Of a stretch of 64,000 nt of DNA, positions 53,701 to 61,889 are shown in pieces. Positions within the stretch are counted from its first letter, which is position 1; every line of letters begins with the position of its first letter. The notes beneath the pieces are model-generated. The model made no database searches. It was not told the origin of the DNA and saw only the letters and a list, made by a program, of their open reading frames with translations. The translations under genes and the position numbers were made by a program. Location of the stretch: positions 54,839,419 through 54,903,418 of the forward strand of contig CP154956.1 of the NCBI GenBank assembly GCA_039621445.1. Reading direction: 5' to 3'. Source of the stretch: Euglena gracilis. Its lineage: Eukaryota > Euglenida > Euglenophyceae > Euglenales.

Positions 53701-55815
53701 ATTTTGGACCCTCCCCCTGTGCCTTGTCTCCATGAAGATTGGGAAGAGGGGGGTGGAGGTTCATGTCCTGTTTCCCCAAAAAGGGCTCTGCACCCCCTTA
53801 CAGATTTTCATACATGGTCCATTTATGGGTGAGTCGTGGGGGGGGTCCCTATGCTCTTGGTAGAAAATTTTGATTTTTTTTGAAAATTGAACCCAAAATA
53901 CATGATTTTTTTGATGGCAAACCTCATTTTTTTTCACAAAGAAATCTCAAAAAAATCAGGCTTAAAAATTGGTAAACCCCCCACCTATAATCCCCCATCC
54001 CATAACCCCCCCAACCTATAACCCCCCCTTGGGCCCGACCACCAAACCGGGACCCATAACCCCCCCCCAAGGCCAACCATGAACCAGAGATCAGGAAAAG
54101 AGAATTCACGTATCACTCAAAATGGCGCGTGGCCAAGGTGAGAAATGCTTCTACTCAACGCAGAAAGCAATCCAAGGATGCTTGCTTTTGTTTTTTCTTC
54201 TTCCTCCTCATCCAGCACGGACAAAAGTCATTAAATGTGGCCCGCGTGGTCAACGGTTCAACGGTTTTTGACTGGACCACCGAACCGGGACCTATAACCT
54301 CCACCTACCACCCCCCCCCTTATTGTCCCCCCCCCTTATTGTCCGACGGGGTTTTTTTGGCCCGGCCAATGAAATTCCTTTGGTACCCCCTTATTGTCCC
54401 CCCCCCCCTCATTGTCCGGTCGGGCCTCCCGGGGAGAGGTCGGTGGGACAATAAGGGGGGGGGGGTATAACCCCCCCCTCGGGCCGACCACCAAACTGGA
54501 TCCTATAACCCCCCGGGGTTATAGGTAGGGGGGATTTAGTTTTCAGGAGGGGGTAAAAAAACGAAGGTCAAAAAAATTGGACCAAATTTTGGCACAGTCA
54601 AATTTTACTGACATTTTTTCTCTTGGAAATTTTTGAGATTTTCAATTTCATTTTTTGCTTCAAAAATCTCTCAAAATAAAAACTTTGAGAAACTGTTGAA
54701 TTTTTGGAAGGTGTGAAAAAATGGGGATTTGGGGGGTTTTGGGGGGACCTCCTACCACTCCCCCCCCCCCTTATTTGAGCACACCCACGGGCCAAAGGAC
54801 CCCTCAAATGCTCAAATAAGGGGGGGGGTCAAATAAGGGGGGGGTCGGAAATTTGCCTATGAGAGAGGGCAAAAAAAAATTTCGGCGCCTTTGGCGCCTC
54901 AAAAATTTTCTTCCCCGGACCCAAATGCTCAATTAAGTGGGGGGGTCAAATAAGGGGGGGGGAGTGGTATGTGGGTCCCAAAATGGGTCAAAAAAAAACA
55001 CCCGGCGCCAAAGGCGCCGGATAAATTTCTTGGGGTCCAAAAATTGGTGCTCCCGGAGATACGGGAAGAGGTGAAGAGGTGGTGGGGGGGGGGTCGACCC
55101 CCCCACCCATCCCTGGCAGTTTGGCCGATTCCCGTTCTTGCGTGGGGGGGGGGGGGGTAGCCATTTTGCTGGACACTGGTATAAAAAAAAAATGGACTAG
55201 CTAGACCCCCCCTCCCCCAGCCCTTAATTGCACTGAGGTTTCTTGTTTATCTGGCCCAGTTTGCTGTGTGGTAGGTGGCAGAGGGTCCCCCCGACTGAAA
55301 AAAATTCCTCCGGGGTGGAAATGAGGTTGTTTATTTTATTTGGCTGAGTTTGTTCCAAAATCCCAAAACTGGCCAAAATGGTCATTTCTGGCCTGTTTTG
55401 GGGGTTCGCACTGGAAAAAAATTCAGCTAGCCCTCCTAGCAGACTCCCCCCCCCCCCCAGGGGGGAGGGTCCACTATGGTTTCCGCCAGCCAAATTTGGA
55501 CAAGCTGCACTCCAGTGGGGGTCTGCGAACCCTTAAGCAATAGACTGTTTGAAACAGATTCTGGGTTTCAACTGGGCCATCACAAATACATCAAATACAT
55601 TTGAATCTGCTTGTGTGTGCATGGGTGTGCGTGTGTGTGGGTGGGTGGGTGGGTGTGTGGGTGGGTGTGGGTGGGTGGGAAATAAAATCTGACTTGTATG
55701 CCCTGTATAATGGATGAGACAGGTGCGGGCAATTGGTCGAAAGAAGTGACTGCTCTCGAATAACATCTTGCGCCAATCCAAGCTGTTGAAGGTCAGCACG
55801 TTGGGAAAAGGCTTT
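38742..55815 (-). CDS. FAD-dependent glycerol-3-phosphate dehydrogenase (GlpD/GPD2 type), multi-exon, incomplete
   Basis: The enzyme oxidises glycerol 3-phosphate to dihydroxyacetone phosphate and passes electrons to quinone at the mitochondrial inner membrane. Exons, 5' to 3': 55815-55694 (LAQDVIREQ..CPHLSHPL); about 50725-50640 (SPMLAPVFRWIDIPKYY); 47671-47450 (LSASEAAEIIPSL, YLDRDYNGSRLGLALNLTAA); 45516-about 45450 (VQDNMNKGHSMEIRAKVVV); 44220-44124 (LPGANCPQKIGGLF, LFMLPWMGRTV); 43053-42964 (FVPKLPESTQGQQTYQLLDA); 41024-about 40790 (AGNWTLYRKAAEDAVNRAVQ); 39114-38742 (C-terminal domain: YGDRAPIVAQLI, VQYGVAEYACTPLDFLARR, LGWSR; TAA at 38742). Order and spacing match the family. The FAD-binding N-terminus was not found. 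GGKWTTYR appears as AGNWTLYR. A GTAAAG donor overlaps the stop, so a further exon is possible. Confidence 0.8.
38745..39114 (-). CDS. Last visible exon of the glycerol-3-phosphate dehydrogenase (DAO C-terminal domain)
   Basis: The acceptor CATTCGCAG lies after a G/C-run. The exon encodes QQFNLDAADAQQLVARYGDR, then IARTNFKTLCALEAAEGPVR, then VAEYACTPLDFLARRVGLAP, then AAAVKAVPRVAELMGANLGW. This matches the helical C-terminal domain of FAD-linked glycerol-3-phosphate dehydrogenases residue block by block. GC content is far above the surrounding DNA. It ends at TAA (38742-38744) or splices at the overlapping GTAAAG. Animal enzymes carry EF hands after this point; none is seen here. Confidence 0.88.
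41580..42000. repeat. GGCCATTTTGG low-complexity tract
   Basis: GGCCATTTTGG and related words recur about every 12-20 bp in an intron of the dehydrogenase gene. Similar tracts lie at 3830-4080 and 17680-17890. Confidence 0.65.
42268..42393. mobile_element. Long near-perfect palindrome (foldback element)
   Basis: The left arm (42268-42324) begins ATGGTCTTCTGGGTGTC and contains TGTGATTTGTCATTTTGC. The right arm (42341-42393) is its reverse complement, differing only in A-run lengths. The loop is 16 bases. Arms over 50 bp with almost no divergence imply recent formation. It lies in an intron of the dehydrogenase gene. Confidence 0.85.
42570..42850. repeat. GAAGCAAAAGAA and CATCGCCCTG short repeats
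   Basis: A purine-rich tract of AAGAAGCAAAAG words (42570-42655) is followed by GGCAAAATGGC words and a short tandem CATCGCCCTGCATCGCCCTG array (42740-42835). The second array also lies close to a copy of the C-run repeat ending CTTAAAAAGAAGC. Confidence 0.6.
43060..44120. other. Intron DNA without further exons
   Basis: Between the dehydrogenase exons at 43053 and 44124 the DNA is AT-rich, with a C-run repeat at 43540-43800 that includes TTCGCGCCGTCTG-like text. No additional exon is supported. Confidence 0.4.
44785..45132. repeat. Deleted copy of the composite repeat unit
   Basis: It begins inside the left part of the unit (GAGCGACTGGATTTCTAG), continues GAGTTATTCACCTGCGAAGG and ends with the right boundary TAGCACTACACAAAACCTGG. 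All internal satellite arrays are missing, so this shows the minimal form of the unit. It sits in an intron of the dehydrogenase gene. Confidence 0.7.
45140..45202 (-). CDS. Weak candidate exon of the glycerol-3-phosphate dehydrogenase
   Basis: After an acceptor (CACCTCTCAG, ending 45203) the frame reads DSFNAGVVRNDAGIPHVHA. It lies where the family has TGPF.D.VR..D..., between the exons at 45516 and 44220. Similarity is slight and no good donor follows. Confidence 0.25.
45990..46640. repeat. Dispersed repeat, copy without insertions
   Basis: Contains ACCCCCCACCCCCTGC, TTCCGGGAGCACCAATTTTT, GGCGCCTTCGGCGCC, GGGACCCATATAGGGGG, CACACCTTCCAAAATTTCAA and CCACCAGAAAAATCATGTG. The same order occurs inverted at 53880-55140, where two foldback elements interrupt it. 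This copy therefore serves as the empty site for both. Confidence 0.8.
46680..47110. repeat. C/G-run dispersed repeat fragments
   Basis: 46690-46800 repeats the GTGGTGGG..GTCGACCCC and CACCAGGCCTTCCCG module of 4500-5095. 46900-47110 is another C/G-run block. No coding sequence is supported. Confidence 0.5.
47880..48245. repeat. Dispersed repeat, first copy of a pair
   Basis: Runs from TTGGACTAGCTGG through GTGGAAATGAGGTTTTTAAT, a GGCCAGTTTTGGGG tract, CTGCTAGCA and CCACTAGAATTCCTACCAGC to TGCGAACCCTTAAGCAA. A second copy in the same orientation lies at 55195-55550. No frame is conserved between the two. Confidence 0.75.
48246..49343. other. No gene recognised
   Basis: Unique-looking DNA in the long intron between dehydrogenase exons at 47671 and 50640. 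A C-run repeat lies at 48770-48930. The open frame at 49044-49394 on the plus strand shows no domain and runs into a transposon end. Confidence 0.4.
49352..49663. mobile_element. 312-bp miniature inverted-repeat transposon with 8-bp duplication
   Basis: The left end is GGTCTACCGCAAAAGTGGAA followed by TCCTAA. The right end is its inverted relative TTAGGATTCCACATTTGCTG followed by GGACCCAG. Both are flanked by a perfect 8-bp direct repeat, GAGGGGTG (49344-49351 and 49664-49671). The interior is a tandem array of AAGGTAACCAGCCTCC and CCTCGGAGGCT units, themselves palindromic (CCTCCGCGGAGG). The 8-bp duplication suggests mobilisation by a hAT-like transposase. Confidence 0.85.
49720..49855. mobile_element. 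136-bp miniature relative of the 7-kb insertion
   Basis: It begins GAGTCATGGCACAAAGTGAA and ends GACTTTATGCCATATGTG. The ends match those of the insertion at 20537-27583: GAGT[AC]ATGGCACAAA at one end and CACATATGGCA[CT] at the other. It is flanked by a perfect 8-bp duplication, ACAGCGGG (49712-49719 and 49856-49863). The interior is only CCCCTTACCCAC repeats, the counterpart of the G-rich arrays in the large element. Confidence 0.85.
50841..50907. other. Short unique intron stretch
   Basis: AT-rich unique DNA between the exon-containing region and the foldback element that follows. Nothing recognisable. Confidence 0.3.
50908..51346. mobile_element. Foldback element with AACCCC/GGGGTT ends
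   Basis: The left end, after TTA, is a run AAAACCCC... of about 24 C, then CCAAATAATACCCC. The right end is the inverted GGGGTATTATTTGGGG.. and then GGTTAG. Further copies of AATAATACCCC in both orientations lie just inside each end, including the perfect palindrome AAATAATACCCCGGGG with TATTATTT. A central 200 bp is unique. The end pattern matches the element at 15957-16108. TA could be the target duplication. Confidence 0.6.
51709..51894. mobile_element. MITE family M1, diverged copy
   Basis: It shares TTATTTGAGCACACCCATGG, CCAAATGCTCAAATAAGGGG and the right end TCAAATAAGGGG..GG|TA with the copies at 54755 and 61890. The left end is degenerate (CCTCCCCATTTATTTGAG). Confidence 0.65.
51950..52760. 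repeat. C/G-run dispersed repeat fragments
   Basis: Three blocks (51955-52130, 52140-52240 and 52370-52760) carry GGATCCCCCCAGGGTATC, long G-runs and Pro/Gly-coding text. No splice-bounded exon or known domain was found. Confidence 0.35.
53975..54536. mobile_element. 562-bp foldback element M2 with TA duplication
   Basis: The left end is AACCCCCCACCTATAATCCC and the right end is the inverted GGTTATAGGTAGGGGGGATT. TA flanks both sides (53973-53974, 54537-54538). The related repeat at 46 kb lacks the insert and reads AAAACTACCAATTTTT across the junction, which confirms one TA as target. The middle holds a further nested inverted pair (CCCCCCTTATTGTCCCCC and GGGACAATAAGGGGGG) and about 180 bp of unique DNA. 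Confidence 0.85.
54537..55160. repeat. Dispersed repeat, inverted copy carrying insertions
   Basis: Together with 53880-53974 this is the inverted counterpart of 45990-46640. It is interrupted by M2 at 53975-54536 and by an M1 copy at 54755-54967. Between them the text aligns closely with the 46-kb copy (TGAAAAAATGGGGATTTG, GGCGCCAAAGGCGCCGG, CTCCCGGAGATACGGGAAG). Confidence 0.8.
54755..54967. mobile_element. 213-bp MITE of family M1 with TA duplication
   Basis: The terminal inverted repeat is CCACT, a C-run of about 10, then TTATTTGA, and its complement TCAAATAA..GAGTGG. TA flanks both sides (54753-54754, 54968-54969). The paralogous site at 46 kb reads CATATAGGGGG with a single TA. The middle has GGCGCCTTTGGCGCC and an internal copy of the end sequence. 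No coding capacity. TA targets are typical of Tc1/mariner transposases. Confidence 0.85.
55195..55550. repeat. Dispersed repeat, second copy of the pair at 47880
   Basis: Same order and orientation as 47880-48245: GGACTAGCTAG, GTGGAAATGAGGTTGTTTAT, GGCCAAAATGG, CTAGCCCTCCTAGCAG, CCGCCAGCCAAATTTGGACA, TGCGAACCCTTAAGCAA. Confidence 0.75.
55610..55680. repeat. GTGTGTGG/GTGG microsatellite
   Basis: About 70 bp of GTGTGTGGGTGGGTGGG words lies just downstream (in minus-strand sense) of the first visible dehydrogenase exon. Confidence 0.9.
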
Positions 55816-58085
55816 CTTGCATAAAAATGTCCTTTGGCGGTATCAAAGATTTGGAATGAAAAATAAGTCAGCGAACCCCCAAGTCCAGTCTGAGAAAAAG
55901 TCAGTGTTGCCCCACCAGGCTGAATTTGACCTGGCACCAAAGTTGAATTTTATTAAAAAAAAGGTCCTTTTCAAAATATTTTTCCGGGATTCTCGACAAT
56001 TGGGGTAGAGTCGATTAGTCGATTAATTGACCAATCGTTTGCCATCGTCGATGAATCAAATCGTTCGGCCTAGGGCGATTAATCGTCCATTATGGATGTC
56101 AACCACGATGGGCACGATATTTGCTGAAAAGATGCAGTTTCGTACAGTTACAAATCAGATAGTATGCTACTTACCATGAAACGGTTGCTAAATGGACAAT
56201 GAGTCAACAAATGAAACAGCTGCACAATTTTTATTAAGATGGCGGCGGTTCCCAACTTGCTTTGTTCTGCCATGGGGTCCCGCGGGACCCCCCCCCCCCC
56301 TGTGCCTGGGCTCCTCTGGAAGCTTTTTGGACCAGACAAAGGCTAAATTTTGCGGTCAGATGATCACAACTGGCTGAACTTAGGATGTCCCGTTTCATTT
56401 TCTGGAAGTTCAGAATAAGCATTCACAATTTGGCCAGATACAGTTGCCATCGCTGGTCGTCTGACAAGAGAAGCTTTCGATTGAGGGGTGAGTGGCAACT
56501 ATTCCTATTTTCTGGGCCCGACGCGTGTGTGCAATTTTGTTGACATTAACAAAATTCTGTATGGAAACAACGGATACGATCACGATCGTCTGAATTCATT
56601 TTAAATAAATAAAATTCTGGAATTTCAATTTCATTGGTGGAGAATTGGGGATCTAGATACTGCCAAAAATGCCCAGAATGGAACAAAACGTCCTAAAAAA
56701 GGAATCAATTGGTTCGACAAAGACAAGAATGAAAACGATTTAACAAATAAAAAAGGGCCCCGTTTAGGTTAATCGATTTGCATTCAGGCACCCGTTTATG
56801 CCGAAACCACCTTTTTGGCAATATTTCCGTCCAGGCGGTTCGGTCGAATGAAATTTGACAGGCACATGCCGAGACAATGAGAAAAAGCCCAAAAAAAACA
56901 CAGCGGCTTGGTCGAAAATCGATAGGGAGACCCCCACTGCGCGATCCCCACCCTTTTTAGAAAACTTGCCCACACGCACCCCCCTAAGCCCCACAGGGGG
57001 GCCGTCTCGCCCTCCCAGCCCCCCCCGGTTGCGGTCCCTCACCCAAAAGTGTCCCCCCCCCCCCCAAAAGTGGCCAAAAAATTTGGCAATTTTTGGTTCA
57101 CCCCCCCCTCAAAGTGGCCATTTTCCTTCGGCGCCTTTGGTGCCAAAGGCCAAAATTTGACCCCCAAAGTGTCCCCCCTCCCAGAGTGGACATTTTGGCG
57201 TCCCACTGTATGGTTCCTGGCTGTACCCAGAGTGTAAATAACTAGCCGTTTCTGATCCCTCTGGCAAAACGTTTGCCTGTGTTTCATCGCTGCGGCTGTG
57301 GTACTGTCGTGTTTGCCTTGCACTGTTCGTTAAAACTTTTGTTATTGGTCATCTCGCACCTCATTGCACCGAATTCCACATGAATCTAGTCTTTTGCATT
57401 GTTGTCCTCTTCTTCAGTCCAAGTCACCGGTTTCCCGTCCAAACCGGTGTCTTGGACACCGGTTCGGGCGTGAACCCAGAGCCCCCATACACGTTCTCAA
57501 GTCTAATTTTGTTGATGTAGTGCATGATGACCCGAAAAGACAAAAAAAAATTGTGAAAATGCTGAAAATGGCACCCTTTTCAAAAACCTTCAGCGCCGAA
57601 AAGGATCCCCCCCCCCCTGGAGACCCCCCTGCCCCCCTCCGGGGTCCAAGACTGAAAAAAACCGTGCCAAGTGCATGAAACCCAATTCTGAAGAAAAAAA
57701 AATTGTGTTCCAACCCACTCTTTAGGTGCCTTGGCCAAGGCTTCAGGGGCCTGGGGAGGACCACGGCGGTCCTCCCAACCCCAGGCTCCCCCAACCCTTG
57801 GCCTGGACAATCCTTGACATGGAATATTTTGACAAATCAATTCCTTTGATACTTGTCATGAGAAAGCCTTGACTTAAAGCTGTGAAAAAAGCGTCGAAAG
57901 TGCCCTGCAAATAAACGTTGAGAAGGAAGTTGACGAGAAAGGCAATGCATCATCGGAAAGCCAATTGTGGTGGGTAAATGCCAATCATCAACAGAACTGT
58001 CAACTAACCATTCAACCAACCCTCCTTCCCAAACTACCGCCCCCACAACATTTGACTGATGACATTGGGGGGGGGGTAAATTCCA
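55816..58085. other. No gene recognised; possible location of missing 5' exons
   Basis: The FAD-binding N-terminal exons of the dehydrogenase should lie upstream of 55815 on the minus strand, here or beyond the window. I searched for GGGATG-, TSSRSTK- and GGVRYL-like text and found none. A hairpin AACCGGTGTC-TTG-GACACCGGTT lies at about 57446-57468, and a C-run repeat with GGCGCCTTTGGTGCC at 57040-57180. Confidence 0.4.
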
Positions 58086-58089
58086 AATT

Positions 58090-58385
58090 TTGATTGGCAA
58101 ATGCCTAATTCGGCGGAAAATATTGAAATTTGAGTGGTTATCCCTAATTTGGTGTGTCAATGACTAATTTTGAGGTGCAAATTGATGAAAAAGGTTGTAA
58201 CTTTGAGGGGCAAATGCCTAATTTGGTAGGCCAATTCCTAACTTTGAGTGACAATTGAGTGACAAATGCCTAATTTGGGATGCAAGATCTTAATTTTTGG
58301 GGCAAATGCCGATTTTCGGGTGTGGTATCCAATTTTTGGAAGGGAAATGCCCAATTTTTTGCTGTAAACTTCAAATTTTAGGTGG
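58090..58385. repeat. Degenerate CAAATGCCTAATTTGG tandem repeat
   Basis: Words of the form GGCAAATGCCTAATTT(T)GG recur every 25-35 bp. A second stretch with the same words lies at 58850-59135. Both are too diverged to fix a unit length. Confidence 0.65.
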
Positions 58386-58849
58386 CACATGCCTACCATG
58401 CCCCCCCCCCCGAGTTGGTCACCCCCCCCCCCTTTGCTTGCTTTGCTTGGATGCATCCGTGTGTGGGACACCATCGAGGGGGGGGGGGGCATGGTACTTT
58501 TTGGCAGCAATTTTCAGGTCAAAACTTTTTCTGTGTGGTGTCATTGGTCAGAGGCAGTCTTTGGCAAATGATGAAAAAATTGGAGAAAAATGAGAATTAT
58601 GAACTATTAGTCACCTTTGGGCCCCGAGGCAAAAACAATTTTTTCGAAGGGAAATATTTTTTTTGAAAAAAAAATGCCGGAGTTGGCCGTTAAAATTTTT
58701 TGATGGTTGCCATCCATGAAAAGCGCCCTGGAATGCCCCAAAAACAACCTTGAAACCCCCCAAGGCTTGGGGCAGGGGGCAAAATTTGGGGCTTGGCCGA
58801 ATTTATTTTCTATGGGGGATGACTAACTCAGGGGGGGAGGCACGGTAAT

Positions 58850-59135
58850 TTTGGGGTAAAATGCTAATTTTGGGTGGAAAATGTCCAATTTTTTGGTGCC
58901 AACACCTAATTTAATGTGCAAATGCCTAATTTGAAGGGCAAACTCCAAAATTTGGGAAGCAAATGCCTAATTTTGGGTGGCAAATACCTATGAGTGGTTA
59001 ATGTCGATTTTGTGAGCCAGTTCCTCGTTTTGAGTGGCACGTCTCCTATCTTTGAGTGGTACATCCCAATGGTGTGCAAAATCCTTATTTTTGAACCTAA
59101 TTTCGAACGGCCAATGTCTATTTTGGGCAATGCCT
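58850..59135. repeat. Degenerate CAAATGCCTAATTTGG tandem repeat, second stretch
   Basis: A continuation of the family at 58090-58385, separated by a C/G-run block (58395-58500) and unique DNA. Units include GCAAATGCCTAATTTTGGGT and GGTTAATGTCGATTTTG. Confidence 0.6.
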
Positions 59136-59334
59136 TTTGGTTTGCTTTGAACTGTTCACCCAAAAATTCAACCATTTTCAGCCTCTGGTTCGTCTGGGGC
59201 CATTTTCTGCCACTTTATAGCACACGGGACAGTAATTATGCCTTTGTTTGGTCATTCAGATCCGCAGAATTTTTTGAGTGAAAATCCTTCAAGATGACCA
59301 TGAAATTGACCCAAATTGGACCAAACTAGTCAGG

Positions 59335-59611
59335 TTACATTTCCTGTGAGTGAAATGTAATTGTGTCAAGAAGTGTGTTTGGGCCAAGAGTTAGGGGGAG
59401 CCCAGGGGCGGGGACCGTGGTGCCGAAGGCGCCGTGGTCGCACCTGGGCCCCCCTAAAACCTTGGCCCAAAACACTGTTCTTGTTTGAAACCGTGTTTTG
59501 GGCGAAGATTTAAGACTTTTAAAGTCTCGAAATCAGCCCAAACACAGTTTCAATGGAGAAGCACGCCGTCGGCCAGCCGACGGCGTGCTTCTCCATTATT
59601 ACATTTCACCC
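59335..59611. mobile_element. Cluster of nested hairpins (foldback element)
   Basis: An outer inverted pair (GTGAAATGTAAT at 59351-59362 and ATTACATTTCAC at 59598-59609) encloses three hairpins in a row. They are arms of about 40 bp at 59367-59406/59443-59483, arms of 16-17 bp at 59487-59503/59536-59551, and a perfect 22-bp stem with a 2-base loop at 59552-59573/59576-59597. No coding sequence is present. The density of inverted repeats suggests a composite foldback transposon. Confidence 0.8.
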
Positions 59612-60923
59612 TATTTTCCCATGCTCCTGCTCCCGGGACAATAAGGGGGGACATCAAGAGGGCAAAAAAACCCCTTCACCAGCCTGTGCATAGTGGGCAT
59701 TTTTTTTGCTTTTTGAAGAAGAAAAAACAAAGCAACGTGTTTTGAAACAAAAAGCCAAAAAACACATAAAAAAACAAAAAGGAATATTCATTGAAAAAAC
59801 TCGTTATGAATGCCCATGGCCAAAATCTGCCAAAGTTTTGGGTCACCTCCACCGCCCAAAATCTGCTCGAGGCCGGGACAGTGTGGCAACGGTTGCAACC
59901 CGGCCCTTCAACATTGTGCTGGCATTTTTTGTTTTTTTCAAAAATTGTTTTTATTTTCCCAGCAGTTGGAATGGTGTCAAACAACAAAAATGGTGAAAAT
60001 GGCAGAAATGGCCGATTCTGCCTATTTTTGGGGAAACAACCTAAAATACCAGTTGTTACCGGCAGAAATGCACCAATTTTTGGCACTTTTTTTTTTCAGG
60101 GGACAAGATTTTTGGCCATTTTTGGGTGTGGAGATGCGTTGGACGTTGGGTACCAAAGGGGTTTGGTTGTCCAAATGGGGTGAGGACAATTATTTTCTGT
60201 TTTTTGGGGGTTTTTCTTCCACAAAAATTTCATGTTTCCCTTCCCCTCTTTTTGCCATGAAATTCTTTCCTACTTGCGCAATCTCCCCTTTTGCCAATGT
60301 TTTGGGTCAAATTCACATGGCAAAGAAGCGCCATTGTTTGGGTCGAAAAATTTTTCATCTCAAAACTTGGCATTTCTTTCCCTTTTTTAGACCATGCCAA
60401 GGCAATTTTTCGATGGTTTGAACCAGAAAATTGATGAAAAGCACCTACATCAAAAAGCAGGCAATGATGAATGAAAAGAAAGGCTGAAGTGATGAAGGTT
60501 GATGCATTGTATGAAAATCGAAGGCTCGATTCTCGGGTCACGGGCGGGTCACGGGGGGTCACGGTGGGGGTCATGGGGTAGCACCCCCTGGACGTAGTCG
60601 GGAGTATGGTTGTTTGCCTTTCGGAAAATAAAACTTTTCCCGATGGAAAAATTGTGGAAAAATTGGAAATGTTTCCGACATTTTTCCATGGTGTAAAAAA
60701 TGACCCTAGATGGGGACTGGTCAACATTAGCCATTGGGATCCCCCATGGAGGGCCAGGTGGCCCCACCCTTGTCAGTTCACTTCGGAAGTGAACAGGCGG
60801 GTACCAAGGCCCCCCCCCCCCAGTGCACCTGGCTGTACTTGTTCAGTTCCGAAAAAACAAAAACAAAAAAACCGGAACAACGGCCGCACACCGATTAAGG
60901 CACTCTTCCTACACACAAATTGT

Positions 60924-61019
60924 GGCTGAGCCCAGATTTCAGCCTGAAAACGTGTTCAGGAGGGGGCCCCCTTCGGGGGCCCCCTGAACACGTTTTTAGG
61001 CTGAAATCTGGGCCCAGCC
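60924..61019. repeat. Long hairpin with 45-48-bp arms
   Basis: The left arm starts GGCTGAGCCCAGATTTCAGC and continues to GGGGGCCCCC; the right arm is the reverse complement with two or three mismatches. The loop is only about 3 bases. Confidence 0.9.
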
Positions 61020-61149
61020 TGTCAAAAACTGTCAAAAACATCCCAAAATGCAACAAAAATGGAATTTTATGACTTTTTTCATTTTTGTGGAAGGAAGTTT
61101 TTGGCAGAAATTACCCAGAAGTTGCCAAAAATGATTGAAAATGTTCATT

Positions 61150-61260
61150 CAAAAAAATTTCCATGCAAAATCCAGTGGGCGTTTTTTTGTTTTTTTTATA
61201 AAAAAACAGTGTTAGAATTAAAAAAACAAAAAAAACAGGCCGGCCCACTGTGCATGGAAC
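61150..61260. repeat. Inverted repeat around an AT-rich centre
   Basis: ATCCAGTGGGCGTTTTTTTG on the left pairs with CAAAAAAAAC..GGCCCACTGTGCAT on the right, around TTTATAAAAAAACAGTG. Similar sequence (GTGCATAGTGGGCATTTTTT) lies at 59685-59710, so this may be a dispersed family. Confidence 0.5.
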
Positions 61261-61323
61261 GGAAAAATATGGAGACCACGAATGCCAATTTGTCCAAATC
61301 GTCCAAATGTCGGTGGACCAATT

Positions 61324-61355
61324 GGGTAGTCGGCCGACTAGTCGGCCGACTACCC
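61324..61355. repeat. Perfect 32-bp palindrome
   Basis: Bases 61324-61355 read the same on both strands. The half site is GGGTAGTCGGCCGACT, which itself contains the palindrome AGTCGGCCGACT. Confidence 0.95.
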
Positions 61356-61889
61356 ACTACCCCCCCCCCCCCAGTCTACCGCCTTGCGCCCAAAAAGAGA
61401 CCCTTACTCCAGCCTTCATCTAATACAGATGACCCTTCCCCTCAACCAAGCTTCCCGTCAATCTCTGAGAGAGCAAGGTTTCACCAAGATTCAAAGGATT
61501 TTAGATTTGAAAGTCTTAAGACCCCAAAACCACTTAACTCCTTGATTAGACCCACCCATTTGTGCCGGTTTGCCCTCCACCCCCGAGGTAGTGTAGAGTT
61601 TTTTTTAGGCACACCCTTCCCCGCACCATATTGGAACTTTTCAAAGAAATACAAGACAAAGTGGCTGAGAAGCTTCGTGGTCCAAATGTGGGCCTGGCCT
61701 TTACAAAATGGTCACACAAAAGTTGTTGAATTTCATCTTTTGGAACACCATGCCAAGCCAACATAGGAAATCGGCAAAAAAGAAGGTCGGTTTTGCATGA
61801 TTGGCAATTCATCAGACCGAAACCCGGTTTACTTCTCATTCAAAACATTCCCGTCTTCGCCATCCCAACATTTCAGGTTCAAAGTGATA

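Noticed and set aside
54122-54290. ATGGCGCGTGGCCAAGGTGAG, looking like a start codon plus donor, followed by an acceptor CCTCATCCAG
   Set aside because: It lies inside foldback element M2, and the joined text has no clear homology. Chance or a captured fragment cannot be decided.
57190-57330. Text resembling the start of a THAP zinc finger (MVPGCTQSVNN) on the plus strand
   Set aside because: A stop follows at once and the later Cys/His spacing is not met.
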